The notes under the pieces: model-generated
The model's database searches: none
What the model was told of the DNA's origin: nothing
The model's input: only the letters and a program-made list of their open reading frames with translations
NCBI RefSeq assembly: GCF_000746525.1
Contig: NZ_CP009048.1
Span: forward strand, 4,963,501 to 5,027,500
Source of the DNA: Pseudomonas alkylphenolica
Lineage (GTDB): Bacteria > Pseudomonadota > Gammaproteobacteria > Pseudomonadales > Pseudomonadaceae
DNA length: 64,000 bases
Reading direction: 5' to 3'
In this document: one piece after another, positions 1-8,492 of the stretch
Numbering within the stretch: the stretch's first letter is position 1
How the letters are laid out: each line of letters starts with the position of its first letter
Program-made: the position numbers and the translations under genes

Positions 1-2
1 AC

Positions 3-1739
3 GACAGCCGCTTCGTTGGCACCTCTATCACCGGTATCGACAGTGCCACCGGGCGCTTTCTGCCCTGGTGGTTTCGCAACGATGACGGCAGCCTCGGCCT
101 GGACAAACTGGCCGACGTCAATGACCAGACCGTTCTCGCTACCGGCGTACGAGCCAGTGAGTACTACTTGTGCTCGCGAGAGTCGAAAAAGGCCTGCGTG
201 ATCGACCCGGCACCTTACAAGGTGGGCGACAAGATGGTCATGCTCGCCTCTTTCGTCGAACCGATCCTGATCGATGGTCAGTTCCAGGGGATTGCCGGTG
301 CCGACCTGTCGGTGAACTTCATCCAGGAGCTGCTCAACACTGCTGATAAGCAGCTCTATGGTGGTGCTGGCGAACTCGCACTGGTCTCCGGCAACGGCCG
401 CCTGGTGGCGTTCACCAAAGACCCGAGCAAGTTCGGCGAGAAAGCCCGTGACGTCCTCGACGCCAGTGTCGCCACCACCCTGAGCCAGCTCAGCGGCGAA
501 AATCTGCGCTACGAGGTCAACCAGAACGCCGGACGCATCGAGTTGTACCTGCCGTTCAAGATCGGCAATACCGATGCGCGCTGGACGCTGCTGCTGGAGT
601 TGCCGCTGAGCGCGGTAATGGCTGACGTGAACAAGCTTCAGGACGAACTCAGCGCCCAACGCAGCACCGACCTCACCGGCATGACCCTGATGGGCCTGGG
701 CATCGCCGCCCTCGGCTTGCTGGTGATCTGGCTGCTGGCTCACGGCATCGCCCGTCCGCTGCGCCAGATGGTGGCCATGCTCGACGACATTGCCCAGGGC
801 GAAGGTGACCTGACCCGCCGCCTGAGCAGTGACCGCGCCGATGAACTGGGCTCGATCGCCAAGGGCTTCAATACCTTCCTGGCCAAGTTGCAGGCAATGA
901 TCAGCCAGGTGGTGGCGTCGGTGCAGAAAGTCAGCGATTCCTCGGAGCACACTGCCGACATCGCGATCCGCACCAACCAGGGCGTACACAAGCAAATGGC
1001 CGAGATCGACCTGGTGGCCACCGCCGTGCACGAAATGACCGCTACCGCCCAGGATGTGGCGCGTAATGCCACCCATGCCGCCCAGGCTGCCAGTAACGCC
1101 GACCAGGCGGCGCATCAGGGCCTGCAGATCGTGCGTAACACTTCAGACTCGATCAGCGCCCTGGCCGAAGAGATTGGCCGCGCAGTCGGCGTGGTACAGA
1201 CCCTGGCCCGCGACAGCGAGAACATCAATGCGATCCTGACGGCTATTCGCGCCATTGCCGAGCAGACCAACCTGCTGGCGCTCAATGCGGCCATCGAGGC
1301 GGCACGCGCCGGCGAACAGGGTCGCGGTTTTGCCGTGGTTGCCGACGAGGTGCGCAATCTGGCGCAGAAGACCCAGCAGGCCACTGAAGAAATCCAGCAG
1401 ATGATTCAGCAACTGCAACAGGGTACCCGCGATGTCGTAAAGGTCATGGAAGACAGCCAGGGCAAGACCGATGACAGCGTGCAGCAGGCGGCTCGCGCCG
1501 CAGAGGCGCTGGAGAGCATCACTCAGGCGGTATCGGTGATCAACGACATGAACACCCAGATCGCCAGCGCGGCGGAAGAGCAGAGCGCAGTGGCTGAGGA
1601 TATCAACCGCAATGTGATAAACATTGGTCAGGTGGCCAATGAAGTGGCCGGCGGCGCGGATGAGTCGAGTACCGCCAGTGCCGAGTTGACCAAGCTGGCC
1701 GAGCAGCAGCGGCGGTTGATCAATCAGTTCCGGGTGTAA
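3..1739 (+). CDS. Methyl-accepting chemotaxis protein, 5' end missing
   Basis: The reading frame is open from the window edge to the TAA at 1737-1739, so the N-terminus (first membrane helix and part of the sensor) lies outside. About 578 codons are present. The first part reads as an extracellular dCache-like sensor (ending near base 630), followed by a membrane helix around bases 680-740 ([18 protein letters not shown]), a HAMP linker, and a long coiled-coil signalling domain. The hairpin tip motif [19 protein letters not shown], near base 1260, is the signature of chemoreceptors that contact CheA and CheW. The ligand cannot be told from sequence. There is no C-terminal CheR-docking pentapeptide; the protein ends in NQFRV. 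The internal ATG at 168 is not the true start because conserved sensor sequence continues upstream in frame. Confidence 0.93.
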   Translation, partial: DSRFVGTSITGIDSATGRFLPWWFRNDDGSLGLDKLADVNDQTVLATGVRASEYYLCSRESKKACVIDPAPYKVGDKMVMLASFVEPILIDGQFQGIAGADLSVNFIQELLNTADKQLYGGAGELALVSGNGRLVAFTKDPSKFGEKARDVLDASVATTLSQLSGENLRYEVNQNAGRIELYLPFKIGNTDARWTLLLELPLSAVMADVNKLQDELSAQRSTDLTGMTLMGLGIAALGLLVIWLLAHGIARPLRQMVAMLDDIAQGEGDLTRRLSSDRADELGSIAKGFNTFLAKLQAMISQVVASVQKVSDSSEHTADIAIRTNQGVHKQMAEIDLVATAVHEMTATAQDVARNATHAAQAASNADQAAHQGLQIVRNTSDSISALAEEIGRAVGVVQTLARDSENINAILTAIRAIAEQTNLLALNAAIEAARAGEQGRGFAVVADEVRNLAQKTQQATEEIQQMIQQLQQGTRDVVKVMEDSQGKTDDSVQQAARAAEALESITQAVSVINDMNTQIASAAEEQSAVAEDINRNVINIGQVANEVAGGADESSTASAELTKLAEQQRRLINQFRV

Positions 1740-1743
1740 ACCA

Positions 1744-1791
1744 ATCGCGGGGCAATAGATAAACCCTGTGGGAGCGGGCTTGCCCCGCGAT
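1744..1791. repeat. REP element (one partial and one full copy)
   Basis: A truncated copy (ATCGCGGGGCAA) is followed after 11 bases by a full inverted copy, TGTGGGAGCGGGCTTGCCCC plus GCGAT. It sits between the convergent chemoreceptor and SRAP genes. This is the same element found at about eleven other places in the window. Confidence 0.85.
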
Positions 1792-1795
1792 GCTT

Positions 1796-2419
1796 TTAAG
1801 CCGGGGTCAGGCACTCCGGCCCATTAAGCTTCGGATCATTGACAAAATTGGCCAGCACCCGCTCACGCAGCGGCGCCTGGCTGCTCGCCAGCAATTCATA
1901 CAACCGCGCCACAGGCGTCTCGGGATCGAGCCAGGCCGCCTGCCCCGCGGCATCGAGCATCAGCGGCCGCCGTTGATTCACCGCCGCCTGGGTCACCACT
2001 GCGGTACTCAACCAGACCTGATCCTGCACCGGATAGGCCTCCCAGATCGCCGCAAAGAACAGCGAAGAGCCCTCCCCCGGCGTCAGCCAGTAGGGGCGCT
2101 TGCGCTGGGTACCGCGCCATTCATAAAAGCCGTTGGCCGGCATCAGGCAACGGCGCAGGCGAAACGCCTCGCGAAACATCGGTTGCTCGGCCAGGGTTTC
2201 GGCCCGGGCATGGGCGGGGGTGCGCGACAGGTCGGTGAGCCAGGCCGGGGTCAGCCCCCAGCGTGCTCGCGCCAGCTCCAGCTGACCTTCTTCGAGACGG
2301 CGCTGGATCAGCACCGAGGCGCCGGGGGAGATATTCCATTGCGCCTGCTGGTCACTGGGAAACCCCGGCAACGCAGCAAAGGCGGGAGACCAGCGAAACA
2401 GCGCATAACGTCCACACAT
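1796..2419 (-). CDS. SRAP (YedK/HMCES-like) abasic-site crosslinking protein
   Basis: A 207-residue SOS-response-associated peptidase family protein. Family members cap abasic sites in single-stranded DNA through a thiazolidine formed by Cys2. The start is fixed by the required Met-Cys-Gly-Arg N-terminus: MCGRY, with Cys2 exposed after Met removal. The glutamate motif GFYEW (Glu100) and the N-terminal APG-like loop (NISPG, residues 29-33) are present. Two other active-site positions differ from E. coli YedK: where YedK has Asn75 (INAR) this protein has His70 (AHAR), and where YedK has His160 (IHDRRP) it has Asn148 (VNQRRP). The two residues appear exchanged. It is convergent with the chemoreceptor and precedes nothing in an obvious operon. 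The family is certain; activity with the swapped pair is inference. Confidence 0.93.
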   Translation of the reverse strand: MCGRYALFRWSPAFAALPGFPSDQQAQWNISPGASVLIQRRLEEGQLELARARWGLTPAWLTDLSRTPAHARAETLAEQPMFREAFRLRRCLMPANGFYEWRGTQRKRPYWLTPGEGSSLFFAAIWEAYPVQDQVWLSTAVVTQAAVNQRRPLMLDAAGQAAWLDPETPVARLYELLASSQAPLRERVLANFVNDPKLNGPECLTPA

Positions 2420-2431
2420 GAGGGCAAAAAC

Positions 2432-2692
2432 CTAGCAAATCAGGGTTCCGGGGATAGTCTCCGGTTCGTCGCCCGCAAGTGGCTGGGCAGTATTGTACGC
2501 GGCGATCAGCTGGCGTGCGCTGTCGGCCTGTTCATCGGCGACCGCCAGCCCCAGCAGGCCGTGCACCGGCAGGTCGCCGATGGCCCCCATCAGGTCACGA
2601 CCCATCAGGTGCACCTGGATACCTTCACTGGCGAGCATGCCGATCAGCATTTCAGCTTCCAGCAGGTTTTCCGGATCATAGATTCGCTGCAT
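2432..2692 (-). CDS. DUF2007 domain protein
   Basis: An 86-residue protein starting MQRIYDPENLLEAEML. It resembles the DUF2007 family (putative signal-transducing proteins with a small alpha/beta fold related to PII-like domains). The pattern of an N-terminal strand, the helix LLEAEMLIGMLASEG and a strand with IQVHLMGRDL is typical. It overlaps the last base of the upstream zinc-ribbon gene (start ATG at 2690-2692 shares an A with the upstream stop), so the two are almost certainly co-translated. The partner and the molecular role are not known to me. The length is normal for the family. Confidence 0.8.
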   Translation of the reverse strand: MQRIYDPENLLEAEMLIGMLASEGIQVHLMGRDLMGAIGDLPVHGLLGLAVADEQADSARQLIAAYNTAQPLAGDEPETIPGTLIC

Positions 2693-2874
2693 CAGTCATT
2701 CTCACCGTAAACGTCCAGCATCCATTCCTCACCATGCACTTGAAGCACGAATCTGATCGGTTTGCAGCAGACCTGACAGTCCTCGATGTATTCCTGGTCA
2801 CCACCAGACAGGTCCACTGTCGTTTCGACTTCTGCACCACAATAGGGGCAATCGTAAATCACAGTTTCCAGCAT
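2692..2874 (-). CDS. CPXCG-motif cysteine-rich small protein
   Basis: A 60-residue protein, MLETVIYDCPYCGAEVE and so on. It has two CxxC pairs, CPYC near residue 9 and CQVC near residue 35, which should bind one zinc ion. This is the pattern of the family annotated as CPXCG motif-containing cysteine-rich protein. It is the first gene of a two-gene unit with the DUF2007 protein, with a one-base stop/start overlap. It is divergent from the acyltransferase gene. The family is recognised in many gammaproteobacteria, but no function is established that I can cite. Confidence 0.82.
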   Translation of the reverse strand: MLETVIYDCPYCGAEVETTVDLSGGDQEYIEDCQVCCKPIRFVLQVHGEEWMLDVYGEND

Positions 2875-2995
2875 CGCGGCCTCCCGAGTGACTTGTGCGT
2901 ATAATTGCCGGTCTATTTACAGGACCTGCGCGTGTTCGAGCCGTTTTTCGAACCCCGGCCCTACCTATTACCCTAGCCGTTTCCAACAAGAGAGC

Positions 2996-4162
2996 ATGAT
3001 GGGCGAATTCGATGCCATCCGACCGTACGACGACGCTGAGGTCCCTGCCGTTCTGGCACGCCTGCTCAGCGACCCGGCATTCCTCGATATCCTCACCCAC
3101 TTCCGCTTCCCGCGCATGGCCGGAGCGTTCGGCTGGCTGCTCAAGCCGCTGATCGCCCGGCGCCTGCGCAAAGAATTCGCCGGTGTCAGTTGCGTTTCGA
3201 CCCTGCAGGACAAGGTCGAGTACTACGTCGACCATACCATCGAGCGGGCTACCGACGGCGTGACCTACACCGGCGTCGAGCTGCTCAAGTCCGGCACCGC
3301 CTACCTGTTCCTGGCCAACCACCGTGACATCGTCATGGACCCTGCGTTCGTCAATTACGCGGTGTACCACGCCGGCCTGCCGACGCCGCGGATCGCCATC
3401 GGCGACAACCTGCTGCAAAAGCCGTTCGTCAGCGACATGATGCGCCTGAACAAAAGCTTCATCGTCCACCGCTCGATCAGCGGGCGCCGGGAAAAACTGG
3501 CGGCCTACCAGCTGCTCTCGGCCTACATCAACCATTCGATCCGCAACGACGGTGCGTCGATCTGGATAGCCCAGGCTGAAGGCCGGGCCAAGGATGGTGA
3601 CGATCGCACCGATTCGGCAATCCTGAAAATGTTCCACATGAGCCGCAAGGACGAGCCGTTCGGTGCGGTGATCCAGTCGCTGAACCTGAGCCCGGTGTCG
3701 ATCAGCTACGAGTACGACCCGTGCGATCAGGCCAAGGCCCGCGAGCTGTATATCCGCGCCACCACTGGCAGCTACACCAAGGCGCCGGGTGAAGATGACA
3801 TCAGCATTGCCCAGGGCATCACCGGCTATAAGGGACGGGTGCACATCAACTTCGCCCCGCCGGTGACGGCATGCTTCGAGGACACCAAGCAACTGGCGGT
3901 GGAAATCGATCGGCAGATTCTCGGCGGCTACCGGTTGTTCCCGGTGCATTACCTGGCCTATGCGCAATGGGCTGAGGCCGATCCTGCCCTGCAGGTGCCG
4001 ACGGCGGCCAAGCTGTTCCCGGCCGACGAACTGGCCCGCGCCCAAGCCGAGTGGCAGCGCCGTCTGGACGCCTGCCCGGTCGAGCAGCAGCCGTACCTGG
4101 TGCAGCAGTACGCGACGCCGGTGCGCAATCAGTACCGGGTTAAAGCTGGGTTGGCGCTTTGA
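2996..4162 (+). CDS. 1-acyl-glycerol-3-phosphate acyltransferase family protein
   Basis: A 388-residue PlsC-type acyltransferase. The catalytic block NHRDIVMD (NHxxxxD) near residue 109 and a second block around EGRAKDG (EG motif for glycerophosphate binding) near residue 195 identify the family. It is longer than classic PlsC (about 240 residues) and lacks obvious membrane helices, so it may be a membrane-associated variant acting on an unusual acceptor. ATG codons occur at 2996 and 2999; the upstream AAGAGAG lies close to them. An in-frame earlier ATG at 2888 would add a low-complexity, non-conserved-looking tail and is not preferred. A REP pair follows the stop. Confidence 0.87.
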   Translation: MMGEFDAIRPYDDAEVPAVLARLLSDPAFLDILTHFRFPRMAGAFGWLLKPLIARRLRKEFAGVSCVSTLQDKVEYYVDHTIERATDGVTYTGVELLKSGTAYLFLANHRDIVMDPAFVNYAVYHAGLPTPRIAIGDNLLQKPFVSDMMRLNKSFIVHRSISGRREKLAAYQLLSAYINHSIRNDGASIWIAQAEGRAKDGDDRTDSAILKMFHMSRKDEPFGAVIQSLNLSPVSISYEYDPCDQAKARELYIRATTGSYTKAPGEDDISIAQGITGYKGRVHINFAPPVTACFEDTKQLAVEIDRQILGGYRLFPVHYLAYAQWAEADPALQVPTAAKLFPADELARAQAEWQRRLDACPVEQQPYLVQQYATPVRNQYRVKAGLAL

Positions 4163-4164
4163 TC

Positions 4165-4231
4165 ATCGCGGGGCAAGCCCGCTCCCACTGGAGGTACCAA
4201 GTGCCCTGTGGGAGCGGGCTTGCCCCGCGAT
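4165..4231. repeat. Inverted pair of REP elements
   Basis: ATCGCGGGGCAAGCCCGCTC and, 17 bases beyond the end of that unit, its inverse ending GCTTGCCCCGCGAT. The pair can fold into one long hairpin and lies between two convergent genes, where it may also stop or stabilise transcripts. Confidence 0.9.
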
Positions 4232-4237
4232 TACGGT

Positions 4238-4498
4238 TCAGACCCAGGTACTGAACCAGGACAGCAGCAATGCCAACGCCAGGAAGGCAAAGCCGAGGAT
4301 GTAATAGAAGCGGTTGATGCGCAGGCCCATGCCATCGACCACCGCTTCATCGGCGGCCATGCCGGCCAGGGTTTGCGCTGCACGGCGCCGGGCGCTGTGC
4401 AGCAACAGCCCGCCAGGGCAGGTCAACACCAGGGCCAGCAGGTTGATCAGCTTGGCCGGGTGGGCGGCAAACAGCCCCCAGATCACTTGCAACGACAT
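4238..4498 (-). CDS. Small inner-membrane protein of unknown function
   Basis: An 86-residue protein starting MSLQVIWGLFAAHPAK. Two hydrophobic segments are visible: residues about 17-33 (LINLLALVLTCPGGLLL) and about 66-82 (YYILGFAFLALALLLSW), so both ends are probably on the same side of the inner membrane. Between them is a short helix rich in Arg and Ala. No known domain is recognised. The start ATG at 4498 gives a compact protein with no upstream in-frame alternative. It stands alone between a REP pair and a divergent small gene. Confidence 0.72.
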   Translation of the reverse strand: MSLQVIWGLFAAHPAKLINLLALVLTCPGGLLLHSARRRAAQTLAGMAADEAVVDGMGLRINRFYYILGFAFLALALLLSWFSTWV

Positions 4499-4667
4499 CG
4501 CAGAACCTCAAAAGAAGTACATCGAAACACTCGATACGGCGCGCATTCTACCCAAGCGCCGCGCGTATTCCTGCCCTTTGCGACAAACGACGATTAATTT
4601 CCGCCGTCATACGTTCGTCATCAACACACGCCACCCTACCGGCCTTCGCAACGAAACGGAGCTTGTC

Positions 4668-4874
4668 ATGCTGCACGCCGAAAACCAGGACCGCCTCTAC
4701 CTGATCGCCCAGAGCGACGAGCAGCAGGCCTTGATCGATGGCCTGGCCTTCAACGTTCAGGACCGTCAGTGGCTGGTGTACTGCGCCCTGGGCGGCCATG
4801 CCCACGACGACCTGCCGGAGGTCGATGGCCAGACCGGCATCAGCGTGCTGGACTTCTACGTCGAAGCGGCCTGA
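4668..4874 (+). CDS. Conserved hypothetical small acidic protein
   Basis: A 68-residue soluble protein, MLHAENQDRLYLIAQSDEQQ and onward, ending DFYVEAA. The start at 4668 is chosen because the preceding AACGGAG is a fair ribosome site and because the frame upstream (an ATG is available as far back as 4314) has no plausible coding signal. The codon bias after 4668 is typical for Pseudomonas (third-position G/C). No domain recognised. It ends just before another REP pair. Confidence 0.65.
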   Translation: MLHAENQDRLYLIAQSDEQQALIDGLAFNVQDRQWLVYCALGGHAHDDLPEVDGQTGISVLDFYVEAA

Positions 4875-4891
4875 AGCTCTGCCTGGAAGGA

Positions 4892-4961
4892 TGTGGGAGC
4901 GGGCTTGCCCCGCGATGCGATGTGACTGACAGATCGCTATCGCGGGGCAAGCCCGCTCCTA
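4892..4961. repeat. Inverted pair of REP elements
   Basis: TGTGGGAGCGGGCTTGCCCC GCGAT followed by ATCGCGGGGCAAGCCCGCTCCTAC in the opposite direction, between convergent genes. The order is outward-facing here, reverse of most other pairs in the window. Confidence 0.88.
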
Positions 4962-4972
4962 CCGGGAAGGGT

Positions 4973-5557
4973 TTATTCGCCCAGGATCTGGCCGATGGCC
5001 TGGTCCTTGAACAGACGGGTCAGGGCATCGCTGAGGACATCGCTCACCAGCTTGGTGTTGGTTTCCTGGTTTGGCGCCATGCCGAAGCGCTGGTCCAGGG
5101 AGGCACCGTAACGGCCGCTGTAGCGACGGTTGGCATTGGACACGTCAGCTTTGAAGGTCGCACCGATGGTGGCTTCCGTCACGTACATGCCCTCTTTGGG
5201 CGACTGGTACTTCAGCTCGGCCAGGGTCACGGTCAGCTGCGGCGCGTTGTAGGCGTTTGGCGTCGGGGTGAAGCCCAGCAGGCGCACGGCGGCTTCAGCC
5301 TGGGCTTGCAGTTTCGGCAGGATATCGTTGCCGGTCACGGTGATGGCGCTGGTTTCAGGGTACAGACCACCGCGGGTGCCCAGAGTTTGCGAAGCGCGGC
5401 CATCGACCACCTTGACCACCACCGGCTGGCCGTGACCGACCGGGGCGAGCTGGGCGGTGAGTTTGGGTTGCGGGCTGAGTTGTTGCGGGCTGTGGGCACA
5501 ACCGGCCAGGGTCAGACTGGTCACCGCGATCAAACCGAACAACAAACGTTGCAACAT
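4973..5557 (-). CDS. YajG family outer-membrane-type lipoprotein
   Basis: A 194-residue lipoprotein with signal peptide MLQRLLFGLIAVTSLTLAGC and a lipobox LAGC; the Cys would be lipidated at residue 20. The mature part matches the YajG family (putative lipoproteins of gammaproteobacteria). Two ATGs are close together (5563 and 5557). GGAG lies 8 bases from the second and only 2 from the first, so 5557 is preferred; the alternative adds Met-Ser. Longer frames up to 5674 are not needed. The role is unknown, probably in the envelope. Confidence 0.82.
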   Translation of the reverse strand: MLQRLLFGLIAVTSLTLAGCAHSPQQLSPQPKLTAQLAPVGHGQPVVVKVVDGRASQTLGTRGGLYPETSAITVTGNDILPKLQAQAEAAVRLLGFTPTPNAYNAPQLTVTLAELKYQSPKEGMYVTEATIGATFKADVSNANRRYSGRYGASLDQRFGMAPNQETNTKLVSDVLSDALTRLFKDQAIGQILGE

Positions 5558-5734
5558 GCTCATCTCTCCAGAATAGGCAGCAAAGGCCGCCAGTATAACC
5601 AGCACGACGCGGCCCAGCCATCGCCATGCCATTAGCGAATAAGACCGGCGCGAGCGCTGCCGGTTCGCTGTCACATTGGTTTAATCACCCGGCGGCTATG
5701 CTGGCGCCCAGAACACTCAAAGAGGTAGACCGCC

Positions 5735-5968
5735 ATGTCCTGGTTCTGGGCTTCACTGTTCAAACGCCGGCCAATGCGCAGCTTCGCACGACTCGACGCC
5801 CAGGGTCTGTGCCTGGCTTTCAAACAGTGCGCAATCCGGCCTGATGCTGGCAACTGGGTGGAAATCGACGAAATTCGCCTCAGCTGGCTCAACCGTCCCC
5901 TGCCCGCCAGCGCCCGGGTTTGCGTGCGTCCCCGCGGTAACTGGGTACAGCGCAGCCTGGCCGCCTGA
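5735..5968 (+). CDS. Conserved hypothetical small basic protein
   Basis: A 77-residue protein beginning MSWFWASLFKRRP and ending GNWVQRSLAA. AAGAGGT lies 8 bases before the ATG. The composition is rich in Arg, Trp and Ala with no membrane span. The codon usage is normal for the chromosome. I recognise no domain. It is divergent from the YajG-like gene and is followed by the long gene-free stretch before mqo. Confidence 0.62.
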   Translation: MSWFWASLFKRRPMRSFARLDAQGLCLAFKQCAIRPDAGNWVEIDEIRLSWLNRPLPASARVCVRPRGNWVQRSLAA

Positions 5969-6574
5969 ACCGTGCATCAATAAAAGTCGCTAATAAAGAT
6001 CATTTCTGCCCGAGACATCGTTATAATCTCCCCCCGATTATAAGGACGTCTCCTGATCGGGCCTCGCAGCACCGCCAATGTTCACCATCGGCATCCTCCG
6101 CACCGCCCACAGAGAGCCTTCCACACAGGTCTTGCACCAGCCAGTGTGCCCGCAATATTCGGCCCTCTGCTCTGCCTGAACCTGCCGGGCCTGCCATCGC
6201 GCAGACCATTTTGAGGTTCACGACTCCAAAAGAGCGTGAAAAAACGGGTTTTCACAACTTCACGAGAGTGTGGCGAGCAATGAACAGTCTGGCATGTGCA
6301 AAAGCACCTAAAGTGTCCCGAACAGCCCTGAACAGCTGGCAACAGTGCTCATCCAGGATGAGTGCCTGAGGCCGGTCCATAACGCACGACGGACACCTTG
6401 ACCATAAGTCGAATTGCCGCACCGGTCTTAAAATGCGTTCATAGGCAACGCAAAGCCCGTTTGGCGGTGTCCGCTGAAGTTGCAAAAACTGCGAAGAATC
6501 GGACATGGCGATCCTGGCCAAGCCAGAGATCCTATGCTGTCAATTTGGTGCTGTAGATTTTGGAGACGCGTTAA
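5969..6574 (+). other. 606-base gene-free region upstream of mqo
   Basis: No convincing protein gene is seen on either strand. The only candidate on the + strand is a 29-codon frame at 6280-6369 with a poor ribosome site. The first 90 bases hold the strong hairpin listed separately. The remaining sequence is G+C moderate and without repeats. It probably carries the mqo promoter and a long leader, and could hide a small RNA. No clear -35/-10 pair was found near 6575. Confidence 0.5.
6012..6052. promoter_or_regulatory. Strong hairpin/palindrome with a C-only-like loop
   Basis: GAGAC (6012-6016), then TTATAATC (6021-6028), a seven-base loop TCCCCCC, GATTATAA (6036-6043) and GTCTC (6048-6052). 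Both arm pairs are perfect, separated by a 4-by-4 internal loop. There is no following T-run, so it is not a standard terminator. The arms contain TATAAT on each strand, so it could instead be a symmetrical promoter or an RNA hairpin exposing a C-rich loop. Confidence 0.6.
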
Positions 6575-8080
6575 ATGGCGCAGAACGAAGCAGTCGATGT
6601 AGTACTGGTAGGGGCAGGCATCATGAGTGCCACCCTGGCCGTACTGCTCAAGGAACTCGACCCGGCGATCAAGCTGGAAGTCGTCGAGTTGATGGATTCG
6701 GGTGCCGCGGAAAGTTCCAACCCGTGGAACAACGCCGGGACCGGCCATGCCGGACTGTGTGAACTGAACTACACGCCGCAGGCTGCCGACGGCAGCATCG
6801 ACATCAAGAAAGCGGTGCACATCAACACCCAGTTCGAGGTGTCCCGGCAGTTCTGGGCCTACCTGAGCAAGAAAGGCGCGTTCAGCTCGCCACGGGCGTT
6901 CATCAACCCGGTGCCGCACCTGAGCTACGTCGAAGGCGACAAAGGTGTCGATTTCCTCAAGAAGCGCTTCGATCTGCTCAAGCAGCATCACGCCTTCAGC
7001 GAGATGGAATACACCGAAGACAAAGCGCTGATGAACGAGTGGATGCCGCTGATGATGCCGGGTCGCCCTGCCGACCAGAAAATCGCCGCCACCCGCGTCA
7101 TGAAAGGCACCGACGTCAACTTCGGTACCCTGACCAACAAACTGCTCAAGCACCTGGCCAGCGCGCCGGATGCCCAGGTCAAGTACTGCAAGCGGGTCAC
7201 TGGCCTGCGCCGTAACGGCAGTGGCTGGACCGTCAGCATCAAGGACGTCAACAGCGGCAGCAGCCGCGACGTCAACGCCCGCTTCGTCTTCCTCGGCGCC
7301 GGTGGCGCGGCCCTGCCGCTGCTGCAGCAGTCGGGCATCGAAGAGAGCAAAGGCTTTGGCGGCTTCCCGGTCAGCGGCCAATGGCTGCGCTGCGACAACC
7401 CGGAAGTGGTCAAGAAGCACCAGGCCAAGGTTTACAGCCAGGCCGCGGTTGGTTCGCCGCCGATGTCGGTGCCGCACCTGGACACCCGCGTCGTCGACGG
7501 CAAGACCTCGCTGCTGTTCGGCCCATATGCCGGCTTTACCACCAAGTTCCTCAAGCATGGCTCGTTCCTCGACCTGCCGCTGTCGGTACGCATGAGCAAC
7601 ATCGGCCCGATGCTCGCCGTGGCCCGCGACAACATGGACCTGACCAAGTACCTGGTCAGCGAAGTGATGCAGTCGATGGAGCAGCGTCTGGACTCGCTGC
7701 GTCGCTTTTACCCCGAGGCGAAAGCCGAGGACTGGCGCCTGGAAGTGGCCGGTCAGCGCGTGCAGATCATCAAGAAAGACCCGAAAAAAGGCGGCATCCT
7801 GCAGTTCGGTACCGAACTGGTAGCAGCCAAAGACGGCACCCTGGCCGCTCTGCTGGGCGCCTCTCCTGGTGCTTCGGTGACGGTATCGATCATGCTTGAG
7901 CTGATCGAGCGCTGCTTCCCCGAGCAAACCAAGGGTGCCTGGGCGGCCAAGCTCAAGGAAATTTTCCCGGCCCGGGAAAAGATCCTGGCCGCAGACGCTG
8001 CGCTGTATCACAAGATCAGCGCGCACAACGACGAGGTCCTGGGCCTGGTCGAAAACAGCCCGGCGCAGCACTACGCGTAA
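6575..8080 (+). CDS. mqo: Malate:quinone oxidoreductase
   Basis: A 501-residue FAD-dependent, membrane-associated enzyme that oxidises malate to oxaloacetate and passes electrons to quinone, replacing or supplementing NAD malate dehydrogenase in the citric acid cycle. The N-terminal dinucleotide-binding motif GAGIMSATL is at residues 12-20, and the length fits the family (about 490-550). GGAG lies 9 bases before the ATG. It is monocistronic, ending at a strong terminator 11 bases downstream. The synteny (PA4642-like gene next door) suggests the equivalent of P. aeruginosa mqoB (PA4640). Confidence 0.96.
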   Translation: MAQNEAVDVVLVGAGIMSATLAVLLKELDPAIKLEVVELMDSGAAESSNPWNNAGTGHAGLCELNYTPQAADGSIDIKKAVHINTQFEVSRQFWAYLSKKGAFSSPRAFINPVPHLSYVEGDKGVDFLKKRFDLLKQHHAFSEMEYTEDKALMNEWMPLMMPGRPADQKIAATRVMKGTDVNFGTLTNKLLKHLASAPDAQVKYCKRVTGLRRNGSGWTVSIKDVNSGSSRDVNARFVFLGAGGAALPLLQQSGIEESKGFGGFPVSGQWLRCDNPEVVKKHQAKVYSQAAVGSPPMSVPHLDTRVVDGKTSLLFGPYAGFTTKFLKHGSFLDLPLSVRMSNIGPMLAVARDNMDLTKYLVSEVMQSMEQRLDSLRRFYPEAKAEDWRLEVAGQRVQIIKKDPKKGGILQFGTELVAAKDGTLAALLGASPGASVTVSIMLELIERCFPEQTKGAWAAKLKEIFPAREKILAADAALYHKISAHNDEVLGLVENSPAQHYA

Positions 8081-8091
8081 CGCACCGGCAT

Positions 8092-8119
8092 AAAAAAACG
8101 CCCTTCGGGGCGTTTTTTT
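8092..8119. terminator. Bidirectional rho-independent terminator
   Basis: AAAAAAACGCCC-TTCG-GGGCGTTTTTTT: a six-pair GC stem with a TTCG tetraloop, A-run on one side and T-run on the other. It serves mqo (+) and the convergent PA4642-like gene (-). Confidence 0.95.
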
Positions 8120-8134
8120 ATGCGCGCAGGATAA

Positions 8135-8422
8135 TCAGCCGCGGGCCTTGTCGATGATCTCGATGTACTCAGCGGCGTTGCGCTGGTCGCGGATCTGATC
8201 AACAAAGGTCTTGCCGTGCTCGTCTTTACCGTCCAGATTAAAGCCAGCCGCAACGAAGAAACCGACAAAGCGCTCGAAGTCGTCGATACGCAGGCCGCGA
8301 TAGGCCTTGATCAGTTTGTGCAGCGAAGGTGAAGTGGCATCCGCCGGTTCGAACTGCAGGAAGGATTTGACGTACTCGTCGCTGATCTCATCCCCAATCA
8401 CTTGCTTCTTGTCTTTACGCAT
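8135..8422 (-). CDS. PA4642 family protein
   Basis: A 95-residue protein, MRKDKKQVIGDEISDEYV and so on, matching the small family named after P. aeruginosa PA4642. It is soluble, acidic and mostly helical, with a conserved-looking block around FERFVGFFVAAGFNLDGKD. The start at 8422 is chosen because GGAG sits 6 bases upstream; an in-frame ATG at 8443 would add seven residues. The function is unknown. Its position beside mqo is conserved in pseudomonads. Confidence 0.82.
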   Translation of the reverse strand: MRKDKKQVIGDEISDEYVKSFLQFEPADATSPSLHKLIKAYRGLRIDDFERFVGFFVAAGFNLDGKDEHGKTFVDQIRDQRNAAEYIEIIDKARG

Positions 8423-8492
8423 TGCCGACTCCAACTGAACCATCACGGACATTTTCACGGGCCGGCAGTTTACCCCTGCCCGGCACCGCCAC

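Noticed and set aside
6280..6369. A 29-codon reading frame in the mqo leader
   Set aside because: No good ribosome site and no codon bias. It might be a leader peptide but nothing supports it.
6428..8071. A 547-codon open frame on the minus strand opposite mqo
   Set aside because: It mirrors the third-position G/C bias of mqo, its protein is His/Gln/Val-rich with no motif, and mqo is certain on the other strand.
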